The notes: a model not told the origin generated them from the sequence alone. 64,000 nucleotides of DNA from Garcia nutans (GCA_947685225.1 CANTUV010000008.1:40173501-40237500), one strand, 5' to 3'. Shown: positions 9,688-21,874, counted from the stretch's first letter. A program made the numbers and translations.

Positions 9688-11759
9688 TGTGAGCAGGGAT
9701 TTTCTCCCCCACTCCCGTATGGAATGGTTCTTGCGAGCCTAAACCCGGAGAAAATGGAGTTGCCACCCGGACGAGCTAGGAAAAAGAAAGAGGTGAATGA
9801 CTATATTCCTAAGGAATCCCCAGCCCCCTTAATGGGTTCAGAAAGTTAGGTACGTATGGGGAAGGTGAGAATGACCCAGCACCCCCACAATGCCCGGTTC
9901 ATTGGAACCGGCCTCCTTTTCAAGTCTCAATATTATAAAATTCTTAATTAATACAATATTATCCATACTACATGCAATTATAAGAATAAATAGTTACTAT
10001 ATTAAAATCACAACAAGGTTTAAACAAAGTAAATAAATGGACACCCATCCAAGGATGAAAACATGTCCTTACATTGTCTAACATCTAAAACTAAATAGGA
10101 CACCCACCGAAAGGTGGAAATGTGTCCTTTACATTGATCCAAAACTTGAAATAAATTAAATTACATGATGCTCACAACATGAGGTACACAAAACATGGAA
10201 ACATGCCTCTTATAAATTTTCGAAACCAAAAACAAATCAATAAAAATAACCAACCATTCATCATAAATAAAATATTCATCAAAGATATAAATCAAATATA
10301 TAAATAAACCATTAATCAAAATATATAATAAACATGCTTCTAACTTGAATAAAGCAATAAAGATACAAGTCTAGGTTTATGTCTCAATTTAGGGTTTCTT
10401 AAATAACATTTAGGGTTTGGTGTTTGTCAAAACTGATCAAAGTTTTAGGGTTTAAACAAGTTAAGTTACTGTGATAATTTTTTTTAAGGGCTTAAATGAA
10501 GCTACTGTGAGGTTTTATGAAAAACCTTAAGTGAGTTTGTGTATCATATTGATTAAGTAACCATGCAATAGAAAAAAAATAAATATCCTAAGCCAAAAAG
10601 TCACTGGATCTGGTTTGTATGATTTAGCAAAATAATAAAAGTATCCTATACTCCATATAAACTAGCATGAATTGATTTTAAAACAAATATCCTACTGGAA
10701 CTTTAATCAGATGAAGAACGAATGTATTCCATGTTTAAAACAATCAAAACATATTGTATTTATTTAATTTAGAGTGTACCATCATTTGTTGGCTCCACCA
10801 AAATCGTTGGATGAAAATTTTGGGTGAGCTTTACTAAGACAGTGAGTGCACTGCCTTTGACAAGTTTTTGTGTTTTTGATCTTCTTTGTTTATCCTTTTC
10901 TGTTTCCTTTGTTGATGAAGCTTGCTGGGATATATTCATTGATGAAGGTTGATCATTGAGCTTTTCTAGAGTCTCAGCAGCCAGCCAAAGTTCAAAAGTC
11001 CCTTGTCTCCTAGAAATAAAATCCAGTGTCTGAATCAATTCTTGCTAAAAAGACCAAACCTTGAATAACTCTTTTAGTGTGTTATTTATAGGTAATTCAA
11101 TAAAAAAAAAACCTATTATGTTAAGGAAAATCAAAATCTGTTTAGGAAAATATTAAAAATTGAGCTAAATAAGGATTCATCAAAATTGGTTGCGGGCATG
11201 GGTTGCTGGCCAATTGCTGCGCAAGGATTGGGCTGGGCGAGACGTGCTAGCGCGCGAGCAACAAGGATTGGCATGGAGGCTTGCTGGGGGCTGCAGGTGA
11301 GCACGGGCCAACTGCTGTTAGACAGGGCATGCGAGCTATTGGCTACTAGTGTGTGGCGAATTGCTGGGCGCTGGGCATTGTTGTGTGCGACGAATTGGGG
11401 CAAAACGATTTCGCCTCAGGCCAAATTGCTTACCGGGCGTCGCTCGCCAATCCGTCTAATTTTTTATTTTTTTTATCTTTTTTTCATATTTTTTATTATT
11501 AAAAATAAATATTATATAATTAATTATATTATTAAAAATAAATAATAAATAATAAATAAATAAATATTATATAATTAATTATATTATTAATAATAAATAA
11601 TAAATAAATATTATAAATATTATAAAATTAAATAATAAATATTAAAGTAAATGTTATATTATTAAAATAAATATTAAAGTAAATAATAAATACAACAAAA
11701 ATTATTTTGGACTGTTTTAAAATATCGCACTGGACATGGTTAAAAATTAAGGGTCTACA
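9688..11759 (-). mobile_element. B: Tat-type solo LTR in K gag
   Basis: A 2072-bp LTR, TGTGAGCAGGG at the left and GGGTCTACA at the right, with no internal region attached. Flanks are AGCAG (9683-9687) and AGCGC (11760-11764); the sister site at 57821 reads AGCGG, so a decayed 5-bp duplication is likely. The GC-rich middle (11190-11460) matches the D LTRs (24730-25030, 57220-57540), not A or C, so B belongs to the D subfamily. It lies at the same K gag nucleotide as the right end of D. It contains a (TAA)n-like AT tract at 11500-11700 and no gene. Confidence 0.85.
11485..11700. repeat. AT-rich low-complexity tract (TAAATAA type)
   Basis: Runs of AATAAATAATAAATA and ATTATTAAAA within the U3 end of the B LTR. 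Equivalent tracts occur at 25075-25260 and 57560-57745 in the D LTRs. Confidence 0.9.
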
Positions 11760-13602
11760 AGCGCTATGTTGTAGATATGGATCACCAGATCATTTTATTA
11801 GAAATTTTCCAGAGCCATCAGATGATAGACAGACAAATACAGTAATTTCTAGACATAATGTCAGAGGGAGTCATGGTGGCAGAGATTTTGGTAGAGGTGG
11901 TCGATCAGGGCCTGGTCAGAGAGGAGGTTCTACAGCAGGAAGTAGATCAGAGAATGCATGACCATCACAATGGGGTTTATGTGATGCAAAGGCAGCCAGA
12001 TACTTTAGTTGTGATAGTTCGTACTTTTACTCTATTTTGTATTTCAGTTTTTGCATTAATAGACCCTGGGTCGATTCATTCATACATTAGTGCATCCATA
12101 TTTCCTGAGTGATTTGCATTCTGAGTCCCTAGGATTTGATGTTTTGATTATAAAATCCTTTAGGGCATAGTGTTGTGGTTAGTAGGGTGCACCGAGATAG
12201 TCCAGTTATTGTTCAGGATGAGGAGTTTCTCGGTGACCTAATTGAGATGCCTTTTAGGGAATATGATTTGATTTTGGCCATGGATTGATTATCCAGACAT
12301 GGGGATATGGCAGACTGTTAGTAGAAATATGTTACTTTCAGAACACATAATGGTAGAGATATGATGGTATCTAGTAAGTATAGACATCTTTCATCCATGT
12401 TTATTTTAGCTGTTTTAGCTAGGAGAATGATCCTGAAGGGATGTGAGACATATCTTACTCACGTGGTAGATACCAGAGTAGTGGAGTCCCAGCTTTACAG
12501 TATACCTACAGTTGTCGAGTTTCCAGATGTTTTTCCTAATGAGTTTCCAGGGGTACCTCCTGAAAGAGAGGTAGAGTTTGGTATTGATTCGTTGCCTGGT
12601 ACCACTCCTATCTCTATACTCCTTATCAGATGGCACCAGTAGAATTAAAAGAGTTGAAGGTGCAGTTGCAAGAGTCGCTTGATAAAGGGTTCATTCACCC
12701 TAGTGTATCTCCATGTGGAGCACCTATTTTGTTTGTAAAGAAGAAAGATGGCACTTTGAGATTATGTATTGACTATAGGCAGTTGAATAAAGTGATCATC
12801 AAGAATAAGTATCCATTACCTTGAATAGATGATCTCTTTGATCAATAGAAGGGAGCAAAAGTATTCTCTAAAATTGATATGAGATCAAGGTACCATCTGT
12901 TGAGTGTTAGAGATGTAGATGTACCCAAGACAGCCTTCCGCATAAGGTATGGACATTATGAGTTGTTGGTGATGCCCTTTGGCTTGATGAATGCACCAGC
13001 AGCATTTATGGATTTGATAAATAGGGTATTTAGGCCATACTTAGATCAGTTTGTAGTGGTCTTCATTGATGATATTTTGGTGTATTCACATAATGAGGAA
13101 GATCATGATAGGCATCTGTGGATTGCATTGCAAACTTTTAGAGAGAAATAGTTATATGCTAAGTTGTCTAAATGTGAGTTCTGGCATGATCAGGTAACTT
13201 TTTTCGGCCATGTGGTGTCAGTAGAGGGTATTAGAGTCAATCCGAGTAAAGTTGAGGCTATTTTGAATTGGAGTCCACCTAAGACTGTGATAGAGGTTAG
13301 AAGTTTTTTTTGGGTCTGGTAGGCTATTATCGTTGATTTATGAAGGGTTTTTCTATGATAGCTACACCACTCACCATATTACTTATGAAAGGAGTTAGAT
13401 TTGTGTGGACAAACTAGTGTTAGGCGAGTTTTGAGCAGCTGAGAGAGATGATGATTCAGGCTCCTGTTCTTATCTGCCTGTGGAAGGTAAACCATATGTG
13501 ATATACAGTGACGCTTCACATAATGGTTTAGGTTGTATTCTGATGTAGGAGGGTAGAGTTATTGCTTATGCATCTCGACAGTTGAAGTTACATGAGCTGA
13601 AT
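11760..13602 (+). pseudogene. pol: K gag-pol copy 1: zinc knuckle to RNase H start
   Basis: Continuation of K gag-pol right of LTR B. In order: a degraded knuckle (CCRYGSPDHFIRN), an RG/GG-rich tract (11880-11950), aspartic protease (ALIDPGSIHSYISAS, about 12050-12110), the linker before RT (EVEFGIDSLPGTTPIS), RT with KKDGTLRLCIDYRQLNK (12740-12790), VMPFGLMNAPAAFMDL and the catalytic FIDDILVYSH (13060-13090), then the RNase H start (YSDASHNGLGC, YASRQLKLHEL). Many stops and frameshifts are present, for example the TGA at 12822-12824 after KYPLP. It is split after GAGCTGAAT (13602) by solo LTR H and continues at 24204. It is about 10% diverged from copy 2 (57821 on). Confidence 0.9.
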
Positions 13603-14349
13603 TGTAATATCCCAAAGTATACCCTAAAAGTTTTGGAGTAATTATTGTTGTATTTGGATTCAATGTATATGTTTAATTTGAAAGAGAAAGGAGGTAAGGG
13701 AAGAGTGTATATGTTGTATATATAGTGATATATACAACATATACAAGTCAAGATAATGAAAGTCAAAAGAAGATAATTATTTATTTTAAATTAGTGAAAT
13801 ATATTATATGGGAAATTAAATGAGTGGAAGAGAATATATTAGAATATTTTAATGATATATTGCTTGGTGGAGGTTTAAGTGGAGAATAAATGTTTGACTT
13901 TGCTTCTTCTTCTTCTTCATTTTCTTCTTCTTTCTTTGGTTGGCCGGGCATCACAAAGGCAATAGAGAGAAAGAGAGTTTCGTTTTCCAAGCTCTAAATT
14001 GAAGGAAGTTACAAGTGATTAAGTTGGAAATTTGAGAAGTTTCATCAACTTTGGTAAGTTTTCACTTGATTTCCTTGTTTTATTTTAAGTTGTATTTGAG
14101 TTTGATGATTGATTGTGGATAGTGTGAGTATGTTTGATTGTGGTGTGTTTGAGAGTGTTGGGTTTAATTGATTGTTATTTTGTAGTTGAATGGAAGAGTA
14201 AGAGTTGTGTTTATGTTATGGTTTTGAATTGTAATTGATGTCAACTTTGAGTTTGATCAATTATTTTTGGTAGATCTTCAAGATGTTTGTGTTTAATTAA
14301 GTTTAAAGCATAGAATACATGAGTTTGGTCCGAAACATAAGCATTTTGG

Positions 14350-14460
14350 ATGCCACGACCGTGGCCATTGGAGGCCATGCCCATGGGGTTTTGAGCAAAT
14401 TAGGCAGACTTGTTTGTTAACCCACGCCCGTGGGGGTTGTGAGGCCACGACCGTGGGGTC
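14350..14460. repeat. CACG-NN-CGTG palindrome array in the H LTR
   Basis: CCACGACCGTGG (14353-14364), CCACGCCCGTGG (near 14422) and CCACGACCGTGG again (near 14442) lie in a 110-bp block with GGCCATGCCCATGG. Arrays with the same core but different spacers lie at the equivalent place in E, G and K LTRs. Confidence 0.8.
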
Positions 14461-14584
14461 TTAGATAGTTGTGTTGGCTTATAATTTGTGATCTATGGGC
14501 TTAGTATGAGACTAATAGGTGAATAATTGTATTGGAATTCATGTGTATTTGTAATTAAGTGTGTATTATTCCTTTTGGGATTAG

Positions 14585-14670
14585 GTTGTGAAGAGGTTGA
14601 ATTGCCCTAACCTAAGTGTTGAGAATTCTTAGAAGAAGAAGTGTATAGATTGGTGTGAGTTGCTCTTGAG
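14585..14670 (+). other. Exon-like block with splice-site consensus (H LTR)
   Basis: Preceded by TTTTGGGATTAG and followed by GAG|GTAAGTACAAAC. A further donor-like TTTGGTAAGTT lies upstream at 14050-14060. The same arrangement occurs in G (29986-30072), E (42351-42437, minus strand) and K (62471-62570). This is inferred from sequence only; no transcript evidence. Confidence 0.45.
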
Positions 14671-14716
14671 GTAAGTACAAACTTACATGGTTGCATTCAT
14701 TTACATGATTTTGAGA

Positions 14717-14746
14717 CTTAACACATTTGGTTATAAATGTGTTAAG
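14717..14746. repeat. Conserved LTR hairpin
   Basis: 11-bp arms CTTAACACATT / AATGTGTTAAG around an 8-base loop. The same stem is at 30120-30150 in G. A weaker form occurs near 62618-62648 and 286-319 in the K LTRs. Confidence 0.75.
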
Positions 14747-15026
14747 TATTCTACTATATTTTTATTACTATTTGATTCATGTTATGGTTTGTATAGTGTG
14801 AAAGATATGATGATCATTCAAAAGGTATGTGCAATGCAATTGGTTATGATGAATACTTTAATGAAGAATTGCTTTAATGTGAATTGTGATATGATGAGAT
14901 GTGATGCTATTGTGGTTGGCTATAATGATTCAAATAAAATAAGTGAGGCATGTTTGCCTAGATGATGATGAATTTAAAATGTGTGTCCAATGCAATTGGT
15001 TATGTATACTCTATTGATGAGATGTG

Positions 15027-16318
15027 TGTTTGTGTATGTGCCCTAGGCCATTTATTTGGATCTTTATGTTATACATTCATTATTAATAAATGAGGTTTTA
15101 TTATCATTATTTTTTGTTTCCATGTTACACAATTTTGATATTTGTCCGTGGTTTATTATTGTTATAGAGATAGAAAAATAATTCTTAACCAGTATGAACA
15201 TTGATTTGATAATCATCAGATGGTTATGTGTATAGTGATACAAATCAATTTCATAGATACTTGTTAGAGAACAATGTATTGGATAGACCCATCATGAGAT
15301 TACTACATGGGTTAGTGTCATAAGTAAATCTCATGATAGTTATGTATTAATTCTTTGACTTGAGATTGTCATAGTTTCCAATATAAGGACTATTATATTT
15401 TGACATGATCAAACATTATCCGTAACTGGATAGTAATAAAGGTTATGATCATATATGATAGAAATTATGTAGAGGATAATGAACAATCAAGATAGAATTT
15501 GTCCCTCTCTTTGAGAGAGATATCTTTTGGGCCCCTCGATGAGTGAGACTGTGAAATGCATGGCCGTGCTCAAATGAATTGATAGTGTGATCAATTTCAA
15601 TTGTTTTTATTAGTCTACTTGGAGATCGAGTAATCATAAGTTTTAACAATATAAGTATGACGTTGACCATGACTTATGTTCAAGCTATATATCGTGTGAC
15701 AAAGGGATTAATGCATGTACTATTATTAGGCAAATTGGACATTCCTTATATTAACTGGGTAGTTGTAACGCCTTGCTAGAGGCCAATTACGACTTGTTGG
15801 TTTAATAGAGATTAAATTGACTGCCAATTAATATAGGTCTATCGGGTCACACACAAGAATGCGCTTTGGGCTGGATATAATATTAATAATATTAATATTA
15901 GATAATAATATTTATTATTATATTATTAGATAATATATTCAGAATCCTTATTAGATTTGAATTCTGAATTTGACTTACCTTATCCAATTTCGAATTGGAT
16001 TCTGGAGTGAATATATTCACTCCAGATGTTAAGTCTTCTCATAGGAACCCTAATACGTTTTAGAGAAAACGTTTTTTCAGCCTTCGCCGTTGTAGAGAGC
16101 TACCACTCCAGACGGTAGCATTCGTTTGGATACGTGATAGAGGGTGTTTCATAATCGAGGCATCTCTTCCAAACTATGATTTCGAATCATCAACAGGTTA
16201 GTTCTTTGAACACTTTTGTCGAATTAAAGGAACAGCATGGATCCTGATGGGAAATTAAAGATCAAAATTTTTCCGCTGCGTGTTTTTGGTTTGCTGTGAT
16301 CTCGTTGATTTCCTAACA
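15027..16318 (+). repeat. I 5' LTR
   Basis: 1292 bp, starting TGTTTGTGTATGTGCCC and ending GATTTCCTAACA. A near-palindromic ATTAATATTAGATAATAAT block lies near 15880-15940, and AGTGAATATATTCACT near 16012-16024. The short minus-strand frame at 15449-15670 recurs in the other LTR only because the LTRs are copies. Confidence 0.95.
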
Positions 16319-16319
16319 G

Positions 16320-16333
16320 TGGTATCAGAGCCA
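16320..16333 (+). promoter_or_regulatory. I primer binding site (tRNA-iMet)
   Basis: TGGTATCAGAGCCA starts two bases after the LTR end. It is a standard plant copia initiator-Met PBS. Confidence 0.95.
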
Positions 16334-17857
16334 CTTGTTGTTTTCGTTTACGTCAAAAATGCCATGTTGATATGATTACATGAGATATATTGATTTCGTA
16401 TGGCATGTTAACTGTAAAACCCTAATTCGTTTTTCATATGATGAGAAAGGATTGTTTTTGGTTTCGTTTCTGTAAAACCCTAATTCGTTTTTCATATGAT
16501 GAGAAAGGATTGGTGTTTTTAATTTCATTTTCATGAGATGATCACATATATATAATTGGTTTTCATATGATGAGAAAGGATTGTTTTTGGTTTCATTTCT
16601 GTAAAACCCTAATTCATTTTTCATATGATGAGAAAGGATTGGTGTTTTTAATTTCGTTTTCATGAGATGATCACGTATATATGATTGGTTGATTAAAACG
16701 ATTTTCATATGATGAAAATGATTAAGTTTATATGTGATATAAACATTTGGTAATGATTCTATAATGGGTTGTACATATTCAAAATAAAACAGTAAGAAGG
16801 TTAATGAGATTAACGATTCTGTTTTAGGGTTTCACCAAAGAAAAATGTTGTAGATATTAGAAACAGTATGTTCGCGCCCTATAGTTCGTTACCGCGACAT
16901 TAAGAATGTCAATATATTTGTTTCTATTTAACATGTTGGTGATGAATATGTTATGTTTGTTTGATGTCTTGGCATGGTGCATAGCATGGCCTTATGACCT
17001 ATGTGATTGGTTTATTCATATCTTAATTTTGGGTAAATACGGCCTGCGTGTCGTTTATTTTGTTGTAATTTATTTTACTAGTAGTTAGATTTTCTTTTAT
17101 TGTAATAAATGAAGATTCAAGATACAATGTTTGTGATGGAGATTCATACCAAGGAGAAGATGGTTCCATGGTGATGGAAGCACAAGCTCAAGTTTTGAAG
17201 ATATGTAATATTGCAAGTGTTGTAATAGATAGGTTTTTCACCTAGGGTTGCCTTTATGATCTTCATTTGGTCTCTTGAAGATCATATTTAGTTTGGCCAT
17301 GCTATGTCACGTTTACATATTTTGTCATTTGGTATATGATGCTTATGTTATAAATTATATATATGCATATAGGATGCTAAAATATAATGATATGTAATGC
17401 AAGACATGATAATAATTTAGTTGAACCCTCATTAATAATTTAAATCTAAATGCCATCCACGTTTTGAACACCTATCAAAACTAAGATTGTATTAAAGTAG
17501 GTACTGCCAAAGCAATATGCTTTAAACATTCCTAGCTAAGTAGGATGAGTAATAGTGTTACTCATATGTTTTAAAATTGGTTAGACTTAATTAGGCTATC
17601 AAAATGGTTTTGGGCCTAAGGCATTAGATGGAATTCAACATGCTATGACATATGATGTCAATATTCCATAATTACTAAGAGTTACATGAGATGTAATTGG
17701 TAAAGATGTTACCTACCTAAATAACTTGATTTTAAGCGTCATGCCAAAGCTGAGTTTAGAATTAAGTGAAATACGGATCTTAGCCTACTAAAATTTTTCT
17801 TTAGAGGGTTATATTTTTAGTAGGAGTTTAAATAATTTTAACCTCATTATTAATTAA
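16334..17857 (+). other. Long leader of copia I with duplicated block
   Basis: 1.5 kb separates the PBS from the gag reading frame, long for a copia leader. It contains a tandem block, 16431-16559 and 16560-16688, built on TTTTCATATGATGAGAAAGG. The remainder is AT-rich with stops in every frame; I see no gene. An intron here cannot be excluded. Confidence 0.7.
16431..16688. repeat. ~129-bp tandem duplication in the I leader
   Basis: Two units of about 129 bp, each with TTTCATATGATGAGAAAGGATTG twice and AAACCCTAATTCGTTTTTC once. Partial further copies of the short motif lie on both sides. Confidence 0.85.
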
Positions 17858-19084
17858 AATTTGACTTTGCATATTTATCAACAAATAGCTACTAATAACA
17901 ATTCCACCTTATCACTGCGATCTATCCTTGAGAAGGAAAAACTGAAAGAATGTGGGACTAATTTTATTGACTGGTTTAGGAACCTGAGAATTGTTCTCAA
18001 ACAAGAGAAAAAGTCCTACGTGCTTGATGAAGCTATCCCTAACCCACCTCCTGCTGATGCTTCTAATGCTGCTAAGAGTAAGCATAAGAAGCATGTGGAT
18101 GATTCCAATGACATAGGATGTCTTATGTTGGCTACTATGTGTCCAGGACTTCAGAAGGATCTGGAACACTTAGAGGCTTATGAGATGAGTGTGCATCTCA
18201 AACAAGCTTTCCAACAACAAGCTAGGCAAGATAGGTTTGATACCGCTGTTGCATTATTTGAATGCAAAATGTCTGAAGGTGAATCTATTAGTGCTTATAT
18301 TTTGAAGATGAAAGGCTATCTAGATCACCTTGCTAGACTTGGATATCCCTTGAGTTTAGAACTCTCCACGGATTTGATCCTACATTCATTACCTAGCAGT
18401 TTCTCACAGTTTGTCATGAACTATAACATGAATGACATGGAGAAATCCATTCCTGAGATACATGGTATGCTCAAAACTGCTGAGGGGAATATCAAAAAGC
18501 CTACCCAAATATTGAATGTCAATATTAAACAAATGAAAAAGAAAGCCAAATATACTAAAGGCAAGGGTAAGGCAAAAGGTGCTAAAGGGTCCAAGGGACA
18601 AGCTAAACCAAAACCTGAACCTAAGGCTAAAGTTCCTAAGGAAGGGACTTGTTTCCATTGCAACAAGCCTGGGCATTGGAAGAGAAATTGTCAACTCTAT
18701 TTGAATGAGTTAAAGAAGTTGAAGGGTAGTGCGACTACATCTTCAGGTATTTATGTTACAGAAATTAATTTATCTATTCCTTCTTCCTGGGTATTAGATA
18801 CTGGATGTGGATCTCATATTTGTACAAATATGCAGGGACTCAAAAGGAGTAGGATGCTAAAGAAGGGCGAAGTGGACCTACGTGTTGACAATAGAGCAAG
18901 AGTTGCTGCTATAGCTGTAGGAACTTATGAACTTGTTATGCCCAATGGGTTTTTGTTAATTTTGAACAATTGGTTTTATGTTCCTACTATGAATAGGAAT
19001 CTTATTTCAGTATCTGTTTTGGATGATGAAGGTTATTCATTTTTTATTAAGAATAAGAAATGTTCTATTTTTGATAAAAAATGA
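17858..19084 (+). pseudogene. gag: I gag and protease (copia)
   Basis: Open from a TAA at 17855-17857 to a TGA at 19082-19084. There is no ATG at the expected start: gag homology begins at TTGACTTTGCAT (17861), and the first in-frame ATG is at 18125, so the start codon seems lost. Domains: UBN2-type gag (ECKMSEGESISAYILKMKGY, HSLPSSFSQF), a basic KGKGKAKGAKGSKG tract, CCHC knuckle CFHCNKPGHWKRNC (18650-18690), and protease with active site VLDTGCGSHIC (18790-18825). The frame is lost in a run of six A at about 19076-19081, just before the integrase domain; pol continues in the next frame. Confidence 0.92.
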
Positions 19085-21854
19085 TTTGCTTTATGGTATT
19101 GCAAATTCTTATAATGGCCTTTATATCCTTAATCTTGATGATTCTAATGGTAATGATATCTATAACATAACTTCTAAGAGAACTAAGCCAAATGAGTTAA
19201 ACCCTACTTATTTATGGCATTGTCGCCTTAGCCATATAAATGAGAAACGCATTTCTAAGCTCCATCAAGATGGATTATTAGATTCATTTGATTTTGAATC
19301 ATTTGAAACATGTGAGTCTTGTTTGCTTGGTAAGATGACAAAGGATCCTTTTACTGGGTATAGTGAAAGGGCTAATGATTTATTGGGCTTGATACATACA
19401 GATGTATGTGGTCCTTTTAGCATTAGTGCCAGAGGAGGATTTCGATACTTCATTACTTTTACTGATGATTTCAGTAGGTATGGCTATGTCTACCTAATGA
19501 AACATAAGCATGAGTCTTTTGAAATGTTTAGAACTTTTCAAAATGAAGTACAAAATCAACTTGGTAAAACAATTAAACAACTTCGATCAGATCGAGGTGG
19601 TGAATATTTGAGCCAAGAGTTTGATGATCATCTAAGGGATTGTGGAATTGTTTCACAACTGACTCCTCCAGGAACTCCATAGTGGAATGGAGTTTCTGAA
19701 AGGAGAAATCAAACTCTATTAGATATGGTTCGATCAATGATGAGTCAAGCGGATCTTCCTTTATCTTTTTGGGGTCATGCCTTGAAGACAGCTGCATTCA
19801 TTCTGAACCGTGTACCATCTAAGGCGGTTGAAAAGACACCATATGAGATATGGACAGGTAAGACACCTAGTTTGTCTTTTCTTAAGATTTGGGGTTGTGA
19901 AGCTTATGTGAAAAGACCAGTTTCAGATAAGTTAGCTCCAAAGTCTATCAAATGTAATTTTGTGGGGTATCCTAAGGAAACTAAAGGATACTATTTCTAT
20001 ACTCCTTCAGAGAACAAAGTGTTTGTTGCTCGAAATGGGATCTTTTTGGAAAAGGAATTTCTTTCTAAGAGAACTAGTGGGAGTATAGTAGAACTTGAGG
20101 AAACTCAAGTACCATAAGAAATCATTGAGCCGTCTATAGAGCCTATTTCAGAACCACAAATAGTTGTGGAGTCTGAAGATGTAACACAAATCCCTCGCAG
20201 GTCTGATAGGACACGTCGTCAGCCAGAGAGATATGGATTTCTTATGACTGATGATAGTGAAGTAATGCTCATAGATCAAGATGAGCCTACTACCTATCAA
20301 GAAGCTGTGTCAGGTCCAGATTCAGACAAATGGCTTGGAGCCATGAAATCTGAGATGCAATCTATGTTTGACAACCAAGTTTGGTCTTTAATTGATCCTC
20401 TAGAGGGTATTAAGACTATTGGTTGCAAATGGGCTTTCAAGAAGAAAACCGACATGGATGGGAATGTGTAGACCTATAAAGTAAGGCTTGTTGCAAAAGG
20501 TTTCAAGCAAACTCATGGTATAGACTATGATGAAACCTTTTCACCAATTGCTATGCTTAAGTCTGTTAGAATTCTCATTGCCATTGCAGCATACTATGAT
20601 TATGAGATATGGCAAATGGATGTCAAAACCACTTTCCTTAATGGAAACTTGCTTGAGGATGTGTATATGACACAACCTGAGGGTTTTTTAAATCCTGAGA
20701 ATTCTACAAAGGTTTGCAAGCTTCAAAGATCCATTTATGGATTGAAGCAAGCATCTCGAATCTAGAATCTTCATTTTGATGAAACAGTTAGGAACTTTGG
20801 TTTCATCAAGAATGAAGATGAACCTTGTGTTTACAAGATGGTTAGTGGGAGTGCAGTAGTGTTTTTAGTCTTATATGTGTATGACATATTACTCATTGGG
20901 AATGATATCCCTACCTTGCAAAAGGTTAAGACTTGGTTAGGGAATTCTTTCTCAATGAAAGACTTAGGTGAGGCTGCCTATATCCTTGGTATAAAGATCT
21001 ATAGAGATAGATCTAGAAGGATAATTTGCCTGAGTCAAAGTACATACATAGATAAAGTGTTGAAGAGGTTCAACATGCAAGATTCCAAAAAGGGATTCTT
21101 GCCTGTGTCTCATGGCATTCATCTCAGCAAGAGTCAATGTCCTATGACATCTGATGAGCGAGATCGAATGAATAAGATTCCTTATGCTTCTACTATAGGA
21201 TCTATTATGTATGCCATGTTATGTACTAGACCAGATGTCTCATATCCATTAAGCACAACTAGTAGATTTCAAGCTGATCCCGGTGAAGGTCACTGGACAG
21301 CTATCAAGAATATTCTTAAGTACCTTCGAAGGACTAAAGATGTATTCTTAGTTTATGGAGGTTTGGAAGATGAGCTAGTTGTAAATGGTTACACAGATGC
21401 TAGTTTCCAAACTGACATAGATGATTTTAGATCGCAGTCAGGTTTTGTATTCACATTGAATGGTGGAGCTGTTAGTTGGAAGAGTTCAAAACAAAGCACT
21501 GTGGTTGATTCTACAACAGAGGCTGAGTATATAGCAGCATCAGATGCAGCTAAAGAAGCAGTCTGGTTGAAGAAATTCATCACTGAGCTAGGAGTGGTGC
21601 CTAGCATTGCAAATCCTGTGGACATTTATTGTGACAACAATGGTGCCATAGCACAGGCAAAAGAGCCTAGATCTCATCAAAGGTCTAGGCATATACTCAG
21701 GCATTTTCACCTCATTCGAGACATTATCGATAGAGGAGATATCAAGATATGCAAAGTTGACACAAATGATAACATAGTAGATCCATTAACAAAGCCTCTC
21801 TCACGGGTCAAGCATGATCAGCACACTAGATCTATGGGTCTTAAAAATTTGTAG
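19085..21854 (+). pseudogene. pol: I integrase, RT and RNase H (copia)
   Basis: A single frame after the frameshift. Integrase: HCRLSH and CESCLLGK zinc finger (19215-19330), with catalytic HTDVCGPF, RSDRGGEY and NGVSERRN around 19395, 19585 and 19690. RT: AFKKKTDMDGNV, VKTTFLNGNLLEDVYM, YGLKQAS and YVYDILLIGND (20872-20904). RNase H: GYTDASFQ, STTEAEYIAASDAAKEA and CDNNGAI to the final KNL. In-frame stops are at 19680 (CAG>TAG in PQWNGV), 20115 (CAA>TAA), 20469 (likely CAG>TAG) and 20763 (TGG>TAG). The catalytic YVDD reads YVYD, so RT would be inactive even without the stops. Confidence 0.93.
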
Positions 21855-21860
21855 GCCTAG

Positions 21861-21874
21861 TGCAAGTGGGAGAT
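21861..21874 (+). promoter_or_regulatory. I polypurine tract
   Basis: TGCAAGTGGGAGAT lies directly before the 3' LTR TGTTAG. AAGTGGGAGATTGTTAG is the usual copia PPT/LTR junction. Confidence 0.95.

Noticed and set aside
11186..11545. 119-residue frame in LTR B and similar frames at 24762-25123 and 57209-57635
   Set aside because: They share DNA homology only, since B and D LTRs are related. The frames are offset from each other and run into AT-rich repeats.
11500..11700. Microsatellite-like TAA tract as a possible origin or matrix attachment site
   Set aside because: It occurs in every B/D-type LTR as part of the LTR; nothing separates it from ordinary low-complexity sequence.
13781..13990. 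Minus-strand frame with a Glu-rich run in LTR H
   Set aside because: The run is the complement of a CTTCTTCTTC tract in the LTR leader; it is not a protein feature.
16320..16333. Possible tRNA fragments at the PBS sites
   Set aside because: Only 12-18 bases complementary to tRNA 3' ends are present, as expected of primer binding sites; no tRNA fold surrounds them.
16376..16708. 110-residue repetitive frame in the copia leader
   Set aside because: It is a by-product of the tandem duplication of a multiple-of-three unit; there is no homology to known proteins.
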